The translations under genes and the position numbers were made by a program. The notes under the pieces were generated by a model that made no database searches, had not been told where the DNA came from, and saw only the letters and a list, made by a program, of their open reading frames with translations. From positions 1 through 51,016 of the forward strand of contig JALUXU010000042.1 in the NCBI GenBank assembly GCA_027013225.1: a stretch of DNA of 51,016 nucleotides, given 5' to 3'. Source of the DNA: Acidihalobacter sp. Lineage in GTDB: Bacteria > Pseudomonadota > Gammaproteobacteria > DSM-5130 > Acidihalobacteraceae. Below, in pieces: positions 26,464 through 37,742 of this stretch. The first letter of the stretch is position 1, and each line of letters starts with the position of its first letter.

Positions 26464-27573
26464 ATGCCCACGGAATACGATCGCGAACTGGATGCGTGCC
26501 TGCGCATCCATCAGGTGCCCGGATTGGGTGCGCGCAGCGTATGCAAGCTGATCGACGCATTCGGATCCCTGCATGCGGCGCTGCGGGCGCCTACGGCCGG
26601 CCTTGAGGCCGCCGGCCTCTCCCGCAGAGCAATCGATGCGATACAAAAAAGCCGGCGGATGGATGTGGACGCCGCTTATATGTGGGCCTCTCATCCCCGT
26701 CATCACCTGATCCCCTTCGGCATCGCCGCTTATCCACCGCGACTAGCCGAAATCAGCGATCCGCCCGCCCTGCTCTATGCGGCCGGTGATCCAGAACTTC
26801 TGCATCATCCACAACTAGCGATCGTGGGCAGCCGCCGAGCCACGCCGACAGGAGAGGAAAACGCCTACCGATTCGCCCAGCATCTAGCCGCCGCCGGCAT
26901 CGGCATCACCAGCGGGCTGGCTTTGGGCATTGATGGCGCGGCCCATCGCGGTGCGCTCGCTGCAGGCGGCATCACCCTCGCTGTAGCGGCCACCGGGCTT
27001 GATCGCGTTTATCCTTCCGCACATCGTGAACTGGCCGAACGTATTGTCGAAGAAGGACTGATGATCTCGGAAACACCCCTGGGATCGCCTATAAGCCGTG
27101 GCGCATTCCCTCGCCGAAACCGCTTGATAAGCGGACTAAGCCTGGGAGTACTGGTGGTCGAAGCGACCACCCAAAGCGGCTCACTGGTCACCGCGCGGCT
27201 TGCCACCGAACAGGGTCGCGAAGTCTTTGCTATCCCGGGATCAATACATAATCCCATGGCTCGCGGCTGCCATCGCCTCATCCGCGAAGGCGCGAAACTG
27301 GTGGAAACCGCGGATGACATTCTCTCCGAAATAGCCGCGTGCGGCCTTTTGACGCCTTCCGCTGAAACAACGCCGGCGCATTCCCACGAAGGCACGAAAG
27401 ATCCGGAACATCTCCGGCTTCTCGATGTCATGGGTTATGATCCCGCCCCCATCGATCTTCTGGTCGAACGCAGTGGATTGACCCCGGAAGCCATTTCCTC
27501 CATGCTCCTGATCCTCGAACTCGAAGGGGCAGTCGCCAAGCTCGATGGCGGACGCTACCAAAGACTCCCATGA
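26464..27573 (+). CDS. dprA: DNA processing protein DprA/Smf
   Basis: DprA loads RecA on incoming single-stranded DNA during natural transformation. From the ATG at 26464 it has 369 residues: an N-terminal helix-hairpin-helix/SAM-like region (about 10-70), the Rossmann core, and a C-terminal winged helix. Core signatures are AIVGSRRATPTGEENA, TSGLALGIDGAAHRGAL, FPRRNRLISGLS and VEATTQSGSLVTARLA. All ssDNA-binding motifs are intact. It lies 13 bases after the LysM gene and 31 before smg. Other competence genes are outside this window, so natural competence is not proven. Confidence 0.95.
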   Translation: MPTEYDRELDACLRIHQVPGLGARSVCKLIDAFGSLHAALRAPTAGLEAAGLSRRAIDAIQKSRRMDVDAAYMWASHPRHHLIPFGIAAYPPRLAEISDPPALLYAAGDPELLHHPQLAIVGSRRATPTGEENAYRFAQHLAAAGIGITSGLALGIDGAAHRGALAAGGITLAVAATGLDRVYPSAHRELAERIVEEGLMISETPLGSPISRGAFPRRNRLISGLSLGVLVVEATTQSGSLVTARLATEQGREVFAIPGSIHNPMARGCHRLIREGAKLVETADDILSEIAACGLLTPSAETTPAHSHEGTKDPEHLRLLDVMGYDPAPIDLLVERSGLTPEAISSMLLILELEGAVAKLDGGRYQRLP

Positions 27574-27604
27574 CAACAAGCTCTGACTCGAATCGCAAAA
27601 CGAC

Positions 27605-28081
27605 ATGAAAGAATCCGTACTCGACGTCCTTATGTATCTTTTCGGACAGTATGCCGAAGAAGACATTGAAATTTCCGAACCCGACCGTGAACAAATGGAA
27701 ACCCAGCTTCTCGAAGCCGGCTTTCCAACAGGTGATATCAATCGGGCGTTCGTCTGGCTCGACGGCTTGGCGCAACAGAGTGAAACCCTTAAGGCTCAAG
27801 ACACGCAAAATGCCATACGACTCTATACGAATCAGGAGCTAGCGCGGCTGGATACCGATCTGCGTGGTTTTTTGTTGTTTCTTGAACAAGGCGGCGTGCT
27901 CAGCCCGCGCACACGGGAATTGGTCATCGACCGCGTCATGGCGCTGGAAGAAGCGTCGATCGACCTCGAACAACTCAAATGGGTCGTTCTCATGGTACTG
28001 TTCAACCAGCCGGATCGCGAACTTGCGTTCAGCGAGCTCGAGGACTGGGTTTTCGAGGAAAACCCGCCCTATCTGCATTAA
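27605..28081 (+). CDS. smg: Smg family protein (DUF494)
   Basis: A 158-residue acidic, mostly helical protein. Its conserved start (KESVLDVLMYLFGQYAEED) and middle (LEQGGVLSPRTRELVIDRVMAL) identify the Smg family, encoded between dprA and topA in many gammaproteobacteria. The molecular role is unknown. No signal peptide or membrane segment is visible. ATG start at 27605. Confidence 0.93.
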   Translation: MKESVLDVLMYLFGQYAEEDIEISEPDREQMETQLLEAGFPTGDINRAFVWLDGLAQQSETLKAQDTQNAIRLYTNQELARLDTDLRGFLLFLEQGGVLSPRTRELVIDRVMALEEASIDLEQLKWVVLMVLFNQPDRELAFSELEDWVFEENPPYLH

Positions 28082-28161
28082 TCCCCTTTTATTCTCGCCG
28101 TAGCAATACGGGTTTCCTTATTGTGGCGGCGGACCTTTATCCCAACGAATCAAAGTAAAGT

Positions 28162-30555
28162 ATGAATCTGGTTATCGTCGAATCCCCTGCCAAAGCCAAG
28201 ACCATCAAGAAATATCTCGGCAAAGAGTTTGAAGTGATGGCTTCTTATGGCCATGTCCGTGATCTCGTGCCCAAGGAAGGCGCCGTTGATCCGGAACATG
28301 ATTTTTCCATGCGCTATGAAATCATAGCGCGCAATCAAAAACATGTAGATGCCATCGCCAGAGCGTTGAAGAAAGCCGACGCGCTCTATCTTGCCACCGA
28401 CCCGGATCGTGAAGGCGAGGCCATTTCCTGGCATTTATATGAACTCCTCAAGGAAAGAGGACTATTGGACAATAAACCCGTCCATCGCGTGGCTTTCTAT
28501 GAAATCACCAAACAGGCGGTCAACGAGGCCATCAACGCGCCGCGTTCTTTGTCTACCCCTCTCGTCGACGCCCAGCAGGCGCGCCGGGCGCTCGATTACC
28601 TCGTCGGTTTCAATCTTTCGCCGCTGTTGTGGCGCAAAATAAGACGAGGACTATCTGCCGGACGGGTGCAGAGTCCAGCGCTGCGCATGATCGTTGAGCG
28701 CGAAGAAGAAATTGAACGCTTCGTGCGCAAGGAATACTGGACCATTGATGCTTTGACTGAAAAAAATGCAGCTGTTTTCAAGGCCCGCCTGAGTCACTAT
28801 CAAGGGAAAAAACTGGAACAATTCGATCTCGACTCGAAAAGGGTCGCACATAAGACTCGCGATGCATTACTAAAGGCCGCGCACGGCGCGCTTACAGTGC
28901 GTAAGGTAGAAAAGAAACAACGCAAACGCAATCCGACGCCCCCATTTACCACCTCGACCCTGCAACAGGAAGCCTCTCGAAAACTCGGCTTTAGCGCGCG
29001 ACGCACCATGCAGGTTGCCCAGCAACTTTACGAGGGGATCGACCTCGGCAGCGGACCGATCGGCTTGATCACCTATATGCGTACCGACTCGGTCAATTTG
29101 GCCAACGAAGCCGTTGCCGAGCTGCGCGAATTGATTGGGCAACGCTACGGTAATGACAAACTTCCGAGCCAGCCGCAACGCTACAAAACAAAGTCGAAAA
29201 ACGCCCAGGAAGCCCATGAAGCCATCCGCCCCACATCTGCCTTGCGGCTGCCAGAAGAACTTCGCCCTCATCTCAGCCAAGAGCAGTTTCGTCTCTATGA
29301 TCTGATCTGGAAGCGTACCGTGGCCTGTCAGATGATCCACGCCACCCTGGATACAGTGGCCGCCGATCTCGAAGCGGGCGAAGGCGTGGGCCTGTTCCGA
29401 GCCACCGGCTCGGCGGTGCGCGACCCCGGCTTTATGCTGGTCTATCGCGAAGGCCGTGACGACAACGCGGAAGAAAGCGATGACCGCTTGCTGCCGCCGC
29501 TGGAGGAGGGCGAGCGCATCGCCTTGAACGACCTGCTGGCCGAACAGCACTTCACGGAGCCTCCACCACGCTACACCGAGGCCAGTCTGGTCAAGGCGCT
29601 GGAGGAATACGGCATAGGGCGCCCTTCGACCTATGCCTCGATCATTTCCACCCTGTTGGCGCGCGAATACGTGGAACTCGACAGCCGCCGTTTCGTCCCT
29701 ACTGATGTGGGCCGGGTGGTCAACCGTTTCCTGACTCAACACTTCACCCGTTACATTGATTACGACTTCACCGCGCGCCTGGAAGATGAACTCGACGAAA
29801 TCTCACGCGGAGAAAAACAATGGGTGCCCGTGCTGCGTGAATTCTGGCAACCCTTTCATGAACTGATCGAAGACCGCGCCCAAACAGTCAGCCGCGACGA
29901 AGCTCTGCAAGCGCGGGAACTGGGCATCGATCCCGAAAGCGGCAAGCAGGTCAGCGTGCGCATGGGACGCTATGGCCCCTTCGTACAGATAGGCACCCGC
30001 GACGATGAGGAAAAACCCCGCTTTGCCGGACTGAAACCCGGTCAGAAGATGGATGCCCTCACGCTCGAAGAAGCGCTTAAGCTGTTCGATCTGCCGCGCG
30101 AACTCGGCACCACCCCCGAAGGGGAGAAGGTAAGCACCAATGTCGGCCGCTTCGGACCCTATGTGAAATACGGAAGCAAATATGTGTCCCTCAAAGAGGG
30201 AGACGATCCGCATACCCTCACCTTGGAACGCGCGCTAGAACTGATAGAGGAAAAAAAGCGCCTGGAAGCCGAACGCGTCATCAACCGTTTCGAGCGTTCC
30301 GACGGCAGCAAGATAGAAGTGCTGCGCGGACGCTACGGCCCTTATGTCACTGACGGCGAACGCAATGCGCGCATACCCAAAGACGCGGCGCCGGAAACCC
30401 TTGACCTGGACGCCTGCGAAAAGCTGCTCGCCGAGGCTCCGGCGAAAAAATCCCGGCGCACCTCTGCTACCAAGGGAAAAGCCAAAAGACCCAGAAAAAC
30501 GGGCGGAAAAACCAAGGGCAGCGCCCGCGCCACAACTGCGAAATCCAAGACCTAG
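28162..30555 (+). CDS. topA: DNA topoisomerase I without zinc fingers
   Basis: Type IA topoisomerase that relaxes negative supercoils. The 797-residue protein has an N-terminal Toprim domain (IVESPAKAKTIKKYL; acidic triad in TDPDREGE near 112-119) and the catalytic tyrosine in TYMRTDSVN near residue 311. The C-terminal part does not have the Cys4 zinc ribbons of the enteric enzyme. It has three glycine-rich repeats instead (GRYGPFVQ, GRFGPYVK, GRYGPYVT) and a Lys/Arg-rich tail of about 50 residues for DNA binding. The order smg-topA-tsaC matches related genomes. Confidence 0.95.
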   Translation: MNLVIVESPAKAKTIKKYLGKEFEVMASYGHVRDLVPKEGAVDPEHDFSMRYEIIARNQKHVDAIARALKKADALYLATDPDREGEAISWHLYELLKERGLLDNKPVHRVAFYEITKQAVNEAINAPRSLSTPLVDAQQARRALDYLVGFNLSPLLWRKIRRGLSAGRVQSPALRMIVEREEEIERFVRKEYWTIDALTEKNAAVFKARLSHYQGKKLEQFDLDSKRVAHKTRDALLKAAHGALTVRKVEKKQRKRNPTPPFTTSTLQQEASRKLGFSARRTMQVAQQLYEGIDLGSGPIGLITYMRTDSVNLANEAVAELRELIGQRYGNDKLPSQPQRYKTKSKNAQEAHEAIRPTSALRLPEELRPHLSQEQFRLYDLIWKRTVACQMIHATLDTVAADLEAGEGVGLFRATGSAVRDPGFMLVYREGRDDNAEESDDRLLPPLEEGERIALNDLLAEQHFTEPPPRYTEASLVKALEEYGIGRPSTYASIISTLLAREYVELDSRRFVPTDVGRVVNRFLTQHFTRYIDYDFTARLEDELDEISRGEKQWVPVLREFWQPFHELIEDRAQTVSRDEALQARELGIDPESGKQVSVRMGRYGPFVQIGTRDDEEKPRFAGLKPGQKMDALTLEEALKLFDLPRELGTTPEGEKVSTNVGRFGPYVKYGSKYVSLKEGDDPHTLTLERALELIEEKKRLEAERVINRFERSDGSKIEVLRGRYGPYVTDGERNARIPKDAAPETLDLDACEKLLAEAPAKKSRRTSATKGKAKRPRKTGGKTKGSARATTAKSKT

Positions 30556-30567
30556 TCGCTGCTATGG

Positions 30568-31169
30568 ATGCTTCCTGAAACCAGCGCTTTTCCAATCCGA
30601 ACGAGCAGCAAAACCTTGGAGCCCCAGTCAAGACTTCAACGCGCCGCAGAAACCCTGCGCCGAGGAGGGATCATCGCCTACCCTACAGAAGCCGTTTACG
30701 GTCTTGGCTGCGATCCCGCCAATGAAGAGGCGCTGGCCCGCTTGCTGAAGCTCAAACAACGACCGGCGGCAAAGGGATTGATCCTGATCGGCGGCGAATA
30801 TTTCCAGTTGTCGCCGTGGATCGAGTCCTTGCCCGATGCGAGACGCAAAGAAATCCTCGCCAGTTGGCCCGGTCCTACTACCTGGCTGGTGCCTGCGCGT
30901 CCACATGTATCCAGGTTATTGCGCGGCGAACATTCAACCCTGGCGGTGCGGGTGACAGCGCACCCGCTTGTGCAAGCCCTGTGCCGCGCTTTTGGTGGCG
31001 CGATCGTATCGACCAGCGCCAATCCCGCCGGTGCCGAACCTTTTAGGGCCCTCGAGCCACTCAGGGAACATTTTCAGGAACAGATCGATTATTATCTCTC
31101 GGGCGCACTGGGTGGCCGCGACCGCCCCAGCACCATCCGCGACGCGCTCACAGGAAAAGTGATCAGAGC

Positions 31170-31173
<4 letters not shown>
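30568..31173 (+). CDS. tsaC: threonylcarbamoyl-AMP synthase TsaC
   Basis: Makes threonylcarbamoyl-AMP from threonine, bicarbonate and ATP for the t6A37 modification of ANN-decoding tRNAs. The 201-residue protein is the short YrdC-only type. Motifs are [17 protein letters not shown] near 34-50, [19 protein letters not shown], and [12 protein letters not shown]. About 20 residues precede the conserved region, so the true start might lie slightly downstream. It overlaps hemF by four bases (ATGA). Confidence 0.94.
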
Positions 31174-33103
<1,930 letters not shown>

Positions 33104-33104
33104 G

Positions 33105-33938
33105 ATGAGCGCCCGTTACGCTGTCATCGGCCATCCGATCCGGCACAGCCTGTCGCCGCGCATTCATGCCGAATTCGCCCGCCAAACCGGCGAAAAGCTG
33201 ATTTACACTACAATCGAGGCGCCGCTGGATGGTTTTGCCGAAGCCGTCGCCGCCTTTCGCGCCGACGGCGGGCTCGGCCTCAATGTCACCGTCCCCTTTA
33301 AACAGGAAGCTTTCGCGCTGGCCACAGAACTCACCCCACGCGCCCGCCGCGCCGGCGCGGTCAACACCTTGAGTTTTGCTGACGACAAAAGCATTGGCGG
33401 CGATACGACCGATGGCGTCGGCCTGCGGCGAGACCTGGAACATAATCTCGGCCTGACGCTCGAGGGGCAGCGTATCCTCATTCTGGGCGCGGGCGGGGCG
33501 GCACGCAGCGTCCTCGAGCCATTGCTGGAACGCAATCCCCTGTCTCTGGTCATCGCCAACCGCACAGCCACAACAGCCGAATCGTTGGCGCAGAGCTTTG
33601 CCGGCATGGGTGCCTTGGGGGGTATCGGGCTTAAAGAGCTTGATGGCGAGATGCCGTTCGATCTGGTGATCAACGCCACATCCGCCGGCCTTTCAGGACA
33701 AAGCCTTCCCCTGCCGAATACCATATTCGCCGCCAATGCGGTAGCTTACGACATGGTTTATGGCTCGGAACCGACGCCCTTCTTGCGCTGGGCCCGATCA
33801 CAAGATGTCGCATTGATCGCCGACGGCCTCGGCATGCTCGTCGAACAAGCCGCTGAATCGTTTCATATTTGGCGAGGGGAGCGTCCGCAGACCCAACCTG
33901 TCATCGCACAGTTGCGCAACACGCTGGTAAAAACTTAA
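33105..33938 (+). CDS. aroE: shikimate dehydrogenase AroE
   Basis: Reduces 3-dehydroshikimate with NADPH in aromatic amino acid synthesis. The 277-residue protein has the shikimate-binding motif HSLSPRIH near 14-21, the catalytic Lys in NVTVPFKQ, and the Asp in TTDGVG. The NADPH loop is GAGGAARSV, followed by ANRT, whose Arg favours NADP. The C-terminal conserved Gln lies in MLVEQAAESF. It starts one base after the hemB stop. Confidence 0.96.
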   Translation: MSARYAVIGHPIRHSLSPRIHAEFARQTGEKLIYTTIEAPLDGFAEAVAAFRADGGLGLNVTVPFKQEAFALATELTPRARRAGAVNTLSFADDKSIGGDTTDGVGLRRDLEHNLGLTLEGQRILILGAGGAARSVLEPLLERNPLSLVIANRTATTAESLAQSFAGMGALGGIGLKELDGEMPFDLVINATSAGLSGQSLPLPNTIFAANAVAYDMVYGSEPTPFLRWARSQDVALIADGLGMLVEQAAESFHIWRGERPQTQPVIAQLRNTLVKT

Positions 33939-33965
33939 AGTTGTATTTATCACACCTTACAACTT
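33938..33965 (+). repeat. inverted repeat directly before an SD sequence
   Basis: AAGTTGTA (33938-33945) and TACAACTT (33958-33965) are perfect 8-base arms around a 12-base loop. The hairpin overlaps the last base of the aroE stop codon and ends next to the AGGGGG ribosome site of the OmpA-like lipoprotein gene. It may modulate translation of that gene or weakly end aroE transcription. Confidence 0.45.
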
Positions 33966-33981
33966 AGGGGGCTTGACCCAG

Positions 33982-34653
33982 ATGAATAAACGACCTTTTC
34001 TGTGGCTAGGCATTGCCACGCTCTCCATCTCCCTAGCCGGCTGCACCACGACAAACCCTTACACCAGTCAGCCCGAACTCAGCAAAGCCGCCATCGGCGC
34101 TGGCATCGGCGCTGTTTCCGGAGCCCTTCTCGGTCAGGCCATTGGCGGCAGCCATCGGCGCCAGAACACGGAAATCGGCGCCGTGCTCGGCGCCATCGCC
34201 GGTGGCTCGGTGGGCTATTACATGGATGAGCAGCAGGCCGCGCTGCGCCGGCAACTTCAAGGCACGGGTGTAAGCGTCACCCGCCAAGGCAACAACATCA
34301 TCCTCAATATGCCGAGCGACATCACCTTCCCGATCAATCAGTACGCTATTCAACCACGCTTCTATCCGGTACTGAATTCGGTTGCCAAAGTACTCAAGCA
34401 CTACTATAAGACCCAGATCATCGTCGCCGGCTATACCGACGACACCGGCACGCCCCAATACAATCTGCAGCTCTCGCGCAAACGGGCGCAAGCAGTGGCG
34501 GACTATCTCATCGCCCAGGGCGTGCAACCGATCCGCATCCAGACCGTGGGTTATGGAGAGGCCGATCCGGTCGCCAGTAACGCCACCGCAGCGGGCCGAG
34601 CCCAGAACCGCCGCGTCACCATTACCTTGATCCCTGTAACCCAAACGGGCTGA
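33982..34653 (+). CDS. OmpA-like lipoprotein with glycine zipper (YiaD type)
   Basis: A 223-residue outer-membrane lipoprotein. The lipobox is SLAGC (Cys near residue 21). A glycine-zipper membrane segment follows (AIGAGIGAVSGALLGQAIGG, near 36-55). The C-terminal OmpA domain (about 105-220) binds peptidoglycan: VAGYTDDTG, QLSRKRAQAVADYL and GRAQNRRVTI are its signatures, including the Asp and Arg that hold diaminopimelate. The ATG at 33982 is chosen over an in-frame TTG at 33973, because AGGGGG lies about ten bases before the ATG but only one or two before the TTG. Convergent with the reductase gene. Confidence 0.9.
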   Translation: MNKRPFLWLGIATLSISLAGCTTTNPYTSQPELSKAAIGAGIGAVSGALLGQAIGGSHRRQNTEIGAVLGAIAGGSVGYYMDEQQAALRRQLQGTGVSVTRQGNNIILNMPSDITFPINQYAIQPRFYPVLNSVAKVLKHYYKTQIIVAGYTDDTGTPQYNLQLSRKRAQAVADYLIAQGVQPIRIQTVGYGEADPVASNATAAGRAQNRRVTITLIPVTQTG

Positions 34654-34666
34654 AACGACTGCCGGT

Positions 34667-36019
34667 TCAGCGCAGAGTGACCAATTCCTCTGCGCTGGTC
34701 GGATGAATGGCCACCGTGTCATCCAGATCGCGCTTGCTGGCTCCCATGCGGATCGCCACTGCGAATCCCTGCAGCATTTCATCGGCGCCCTGCCCGATCA
34801 CATGGGCGCCGACAACCTTCTCCCTAGCGCCTACCGTGACCAGCTTGACAGCAGTCTTTACTTTACGGCGGGTCGGCGCATGGTACATAGGCGTAAAAAC
34901 CGACTGATAGATTTTCACCGCGCCACCGTGTTTCTCCCGCGCATCGTCCTCGCTCATGCCAATGGTGCCAATCGGCGGATGACTGAACACCACCGTAGGA
35001 ATATTTTCATAATCGAGTCGCCGTTCGGCTTGCCCGCCGAACAGACGGTCGGCAAGCCGCCGGCCGGCGGCGATGGCCACCGGCGTCAGTTCCGCCTGAC
35101 CGGTGACATCACCAATGGCATAGACGCCCTTCACGCATGTGTTCTGCCAGGCATCGACGACGACATATCCCGATTCGTTCACTTCCACCCCAGTGGATTG
35201 CAAGTTTAACTCATGTGTCTTTGGCCTACGGCCTATCGCCCAAAGCACGCTATCGAAGCCAGCGCTTTCCCTGCCTTGTTCACAATGCAGGCTGAGCCGC
35301 CCATCGGCTCCACGGCGCACTTCCGTGAGCCGTGTGCGAGGGAAGATATCGATGCCTTCGTCCAGCATGGTCTCGGTAAGGTGTTCACGCAACATGGAAT
35401 CGAAACGTCTCAGCAAATGCTCGCCCCGCAGATACAAAGCAACTTCCGCGCCGAGCGCCCTTAACGTGCTCGCAAGTTCCGCCGCGATGTAACCGGCGCC
35501 CACCACGGCCACTCGGGTAGGCAATTGCTCGAGTTCGAAAAACCCGTCTGAAGTGATACCGAGTTCGGCGCCCGCCACATCCGGCCATATCGGCTCGCCG
35601 CCAGTGGCGATAACAATATGCTCGGCGGTGTACACAACTCCATTCACCTCGATGGCATGCGGTTCGACGAAACGTCCCCGTCCACGAAGCAATGCCACCT
35701 CGGAATCGGCCAAATAGGTTTCATACCAATCGTTGATATCCCGCACGTAGGCATCGCGCTTGCGTTTGAGCGTCGCCCAATCGAAGCCACGCACATCAAG
35801 GTCGAAGCCGTAATCAGGCGCATCCTTCAAAACGTGTGCAATCTGGGCGCCGAACCACATCACCTTTTTCGGGACACAGCCGACGTTGACACAGGTGCCG
35901 CCAAGCCTTCCGGCCTCGACGACTGCCGCCCGCGCTCCATGAGATGCCGCACGTTCAGCCACAGACAATCCGCCGCTGCCGGCGCCGATCGCAATCAAGT
36001 CATAATGATCCGTGCTCAT
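34667..36019 (-). CDS. gor: glutathione-disulfide reductase
   Basis: FAD enzyme that regenerates glutathione with NADPH. The 450-residue protein has the FAD motif [14 protein letters not shown], the redox cysteines C43 and C48 ([13 protein letters not shown]), and the second nucleotide motif [11 protein letters not shown]. Arg residues after it ([13 protein letters not shown]) are those that select NADPH. The C-terminal active-site His and Glu lie in [21 protein letters not shown] and the lack of lipoamide features support glutathione reductase. The ATG at 36019, with GAGG seven bases upstream, is favoured over the one at 36025. Confidence 0.93.
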   Translation of the reverse strand: MSTDHYDLIAIGAGSGGLSVAERAASHGARAAVVEAGRLGGTCVNVGCVPKKVMWFGAQIAHVLKDAPDYGFDLDVRGFDWATLKRKRDAYVRDINDWYETYLADSEVALLRGRGRFVEPHAIEVNGVVYTAEHIVIATGGEPIWPDVAGAELGITSDGFFELEQLPTRVAVVGAGYIAAELASTLRALGAEVALYLRGEHLLRRFDSMLREHLTETMLDEGIDIFPRTRLTEVRRGADGRLSLHCEQGRESAGFDSVLWAIGRRPKTHELNLQSTGVEVNESGYVVVDAWQNTCVKGVYAIGDVTGQAELTPVAIAAGRRLADRLFGGQAERRLDYENIPTVVFSHPPIGTIGMSEDDAREKHGGAVKIYQSVFTPMYHAPTRRKVKTAVKLVTVGAREKVVGAHVIGQGADEMLQGFAVAIRMGASKRDLDDTVAIHPTSAEELVTLR

Positions 36020-36192
36020 ACGCATTCCTCAAAAAATCTGCAGCCTGGTGAGTTTAGGCGCGAGTATTCGCGGGTCCGCCGGGCTTACATCTTGAATGTT
36101 TCGCCAACGCCCGCAGCGCGGCTCCTTTGCCACCCATATATCCCCGGCATCCGCAAAAAGCATACACGAAACTTGATTTTTCGCCTCCCTAG

Positions 36193-37116
36193 ATGCCAAA
36201 GTTTCATGCCATGAATACATCCAATCTTGGCGACACCTTCAATGGCTGGCCGGCGCTGCGCGAAAGACTTTGGCAATACGCGCTGCTGGCCCGCATGCAC
36301 AAACCCATAGGCACGCTGCTGCTTCTATGGCCAATGCTGTGGGCTTTATGGATCGCATCCGGCGGTCATCCGCGAATCGACGTGCTTATCGTTTTCATCC
36401 TTGGCACCTGGCTCATGCGTTCTGCTGGATGCGCCATCAACGATTTCGCCGACCGCAATGTCGATCCGCACGTCGCCCGCACCGTGGATCGGCCGCTCGC
36501 CGCCGGACGCATCCGCCCGCGCGAGGCTATCGGCGTGTTTGTCGTATTGAGTTTGGCCGCATTTGCGCTGGTGCTCACTCAAAACCGCCTCACCATTTTA
36601 TTTGCTTTCGTCGGTATTGCCTTGGCCGCCAGCTATCCATTCATGAAGCGCTTCCATCATCTGCCTCAAGTCCATCTCGGCGCGGCCTTCGGATGGGCGG
36701 TGCCGATGGCGTGGACTGCGCAAACCGGACACTTCCCACCGCCACTGGCATGGCTCATCTTCGTCTCCGCCGTCCTATGGGCGACGATCTACGATACCCA
36801 ATACGCGATGGTCGATCGCGAAGATGACATCAAGATCGGAGTTAAATCGACCGCCATCCTGTTCGGCGACGCCGATCGGCTGATCATCGGCATTCTCCAG
36901 GTACTGATGATTCTCGCGCTGTATCTGGTAGGGCGTGACGCCCATCTCGGCTGGCCCTATTTTCTGGCGTTGTTTATCGGCGCCGGACTATTCGCGTATC
37001 AGCAACTGCTCACCCTTTACCAAGTGCCTGAATTCTGCTTCCGCGCCTTCCTTAACAACAACTGGTTCGGCGCGGTGATCTTCGCCGGCATTTTCACAAG
37101 CTATCTGTTGCATTGA
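36193..37116 (+). CDS. ubiA: 4-hydroxybenzoate octaprenyltransferase UbiA
   Basis: Membrane prenyltransferase that attaches the isoprenoid tail to 4-hydroxybenzoate in ubiquinone synthesis. The 307-residue protein has about eight to nine membrane helices and both aspartate-rich motifs, NDFADRNVD (near 86-94) and [13 protein letters not shown] (near 205-217), which bind magnesium-diphosphate. The start could be 36193 or 36211; neither has a clear ribosome site. No ubiC is adjacent. A VOC-family gene follows after four bases. Confidence 0.96.
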   Translation: MPKFHAMNTSNLGDTFNGWPALRERLWQYALLARMHKPIGTLLLLWPMLWALWIASGGHPRIDVLIVFILGTWLMRSAGCAINDFADRNVDPHVARTVDRPLAAGRIRPREAIGVFVVLSLAAFALVLTQNRLTILFAFVGIALAASYPFMKRFHHLPQVHLGAAFGWAVPMAWTAQTGHFPPPLAWLIFVSAVLWATIYDTQYAMVDREDDIKIGVKSTAILFGDADRLIIGILQVLMILALYLVGRDAHLGWPYFLALFIGAGLFAYQQLLTLYQVPEFCFRAFLNNNWFGAVIFAGIFTSYLLH

Positions 37117-37120
37117 TGCC

Positions 37121-37522
37121 ATGCCGATCAAGGGACTCGATCATGTCAATTTGCGCGCCGCTCGTCCATTGCTCAAGACATTGCGGGATTTCTATGTCGA
37201 AGTCATCGGACTACGGGAAGGCGAGCGCCACTTGCCAAGCCATGGTTATTGGCTGTACGCCGAAGACAAGGCGATTCTCCATTTATCTGCGGAACGGCCA
37301 GATGAGCCTCGCCCAGCCGATGTGTGCAACACATTCGACCATGTCGCCTTTGCTTGCAGTGAACTGACTGAATTCATCGCCCGCTTGCAAAGACTGAATA
37401 TCGAATACCGCCTGGCCGAGCCAACTGCCGACGGCCATCGTCAAATATTTTTGACCGACCCCGCGGGCAATGGCGTCGAGCTTAATTTCCCCCCGGAACA
37501 CCGTGATCGGCTCTATCCATGA
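37121..37522 (+). CDS. VOC-superfamily (glyoxalase/bleomycin-resistance fold) protein
   Basis: A 133-residue protein with the paired beta-alpha-beta-beta-beta modules of the vicinal oxygen chelate fold. Candidate metal ligands are His in LDHVNLRA (H8), His in TFDHVAFAC and Glu in GNGVELNFP near residue 121. These agree with glyoxalase- or dioxygenase-like members, but the substrate cannot be told. It lies four bases after ubiA and may be co-transcribed with it. Confidence 0.8.
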   Translation: MPIKGLDHVNLRAARPLLKTLRDFYVEVIGLREGERHLPSHGYWLYAEDKAILHLSAERPDEPRPADVCNTFDHVAFACSELTEFIARLQRLNIEYRLAEPTADGHRQIFLTDPAGNGVELNFPPEHRDRLYP

Positions 37523-37714
37523 CAACCTCACCCAGTCGCCGATATTATTTAAATAACACACTGATTAAAGTTAGCTTTTTTCATATCAACAGACAATGAA
37601 ATGTTATCGGACCGATGCTGGGCGCACTCGCATGCTGATCCGGGCGCCCAAAGTTGGAGCATTCAGTCTCCTTGCTCAAAGTCAACCATCGCCTGCAGAT
37701 TGATATTGACTCTT

Positions 37715-37731
37715 GCCATGACCGTCATGGC
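37715..37731. promoter_or_regulatory. perfect 17-base palindrome upstream of the yqgE-pyr operon
   Basis: GCCATGAC and GTCATGGC are perfect 8-base arms around one central C, ending 11 bases before the yqgE start at 37743. This is the form of a dimeric repressor site. It lies in the only sizeable gap (220 bases) before the six-gene yqgE-ruvX-pyr unit. The rest of the gap, 37523-37714, is AT-rich at its left end and shows no gene. Confidence 0.45.
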
Positions 37732-37742
37732 CGCTTGATACT

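Noticed and set aside
28870-29742. Open frame of 290 codons on the minus strand inside topA
   Set aside because: Antisense shadow of topA; the product shows His/Gln-rich random composition and no known motifs.
34033-34782. Open frame of 249 codons on the minus strand spanning the OmpA-like gene and the end of gor
   Set aside because: It covers two well-supported genes and shows no family signature.
37523-37742. PyrR-type attenuator or uracil-responsive leader before the pyr genes
   Set aside because: No terminator/antiterminator pair with the PyrR-binding loop is visible, and the first genes of the unit are yqgE and ruvX.
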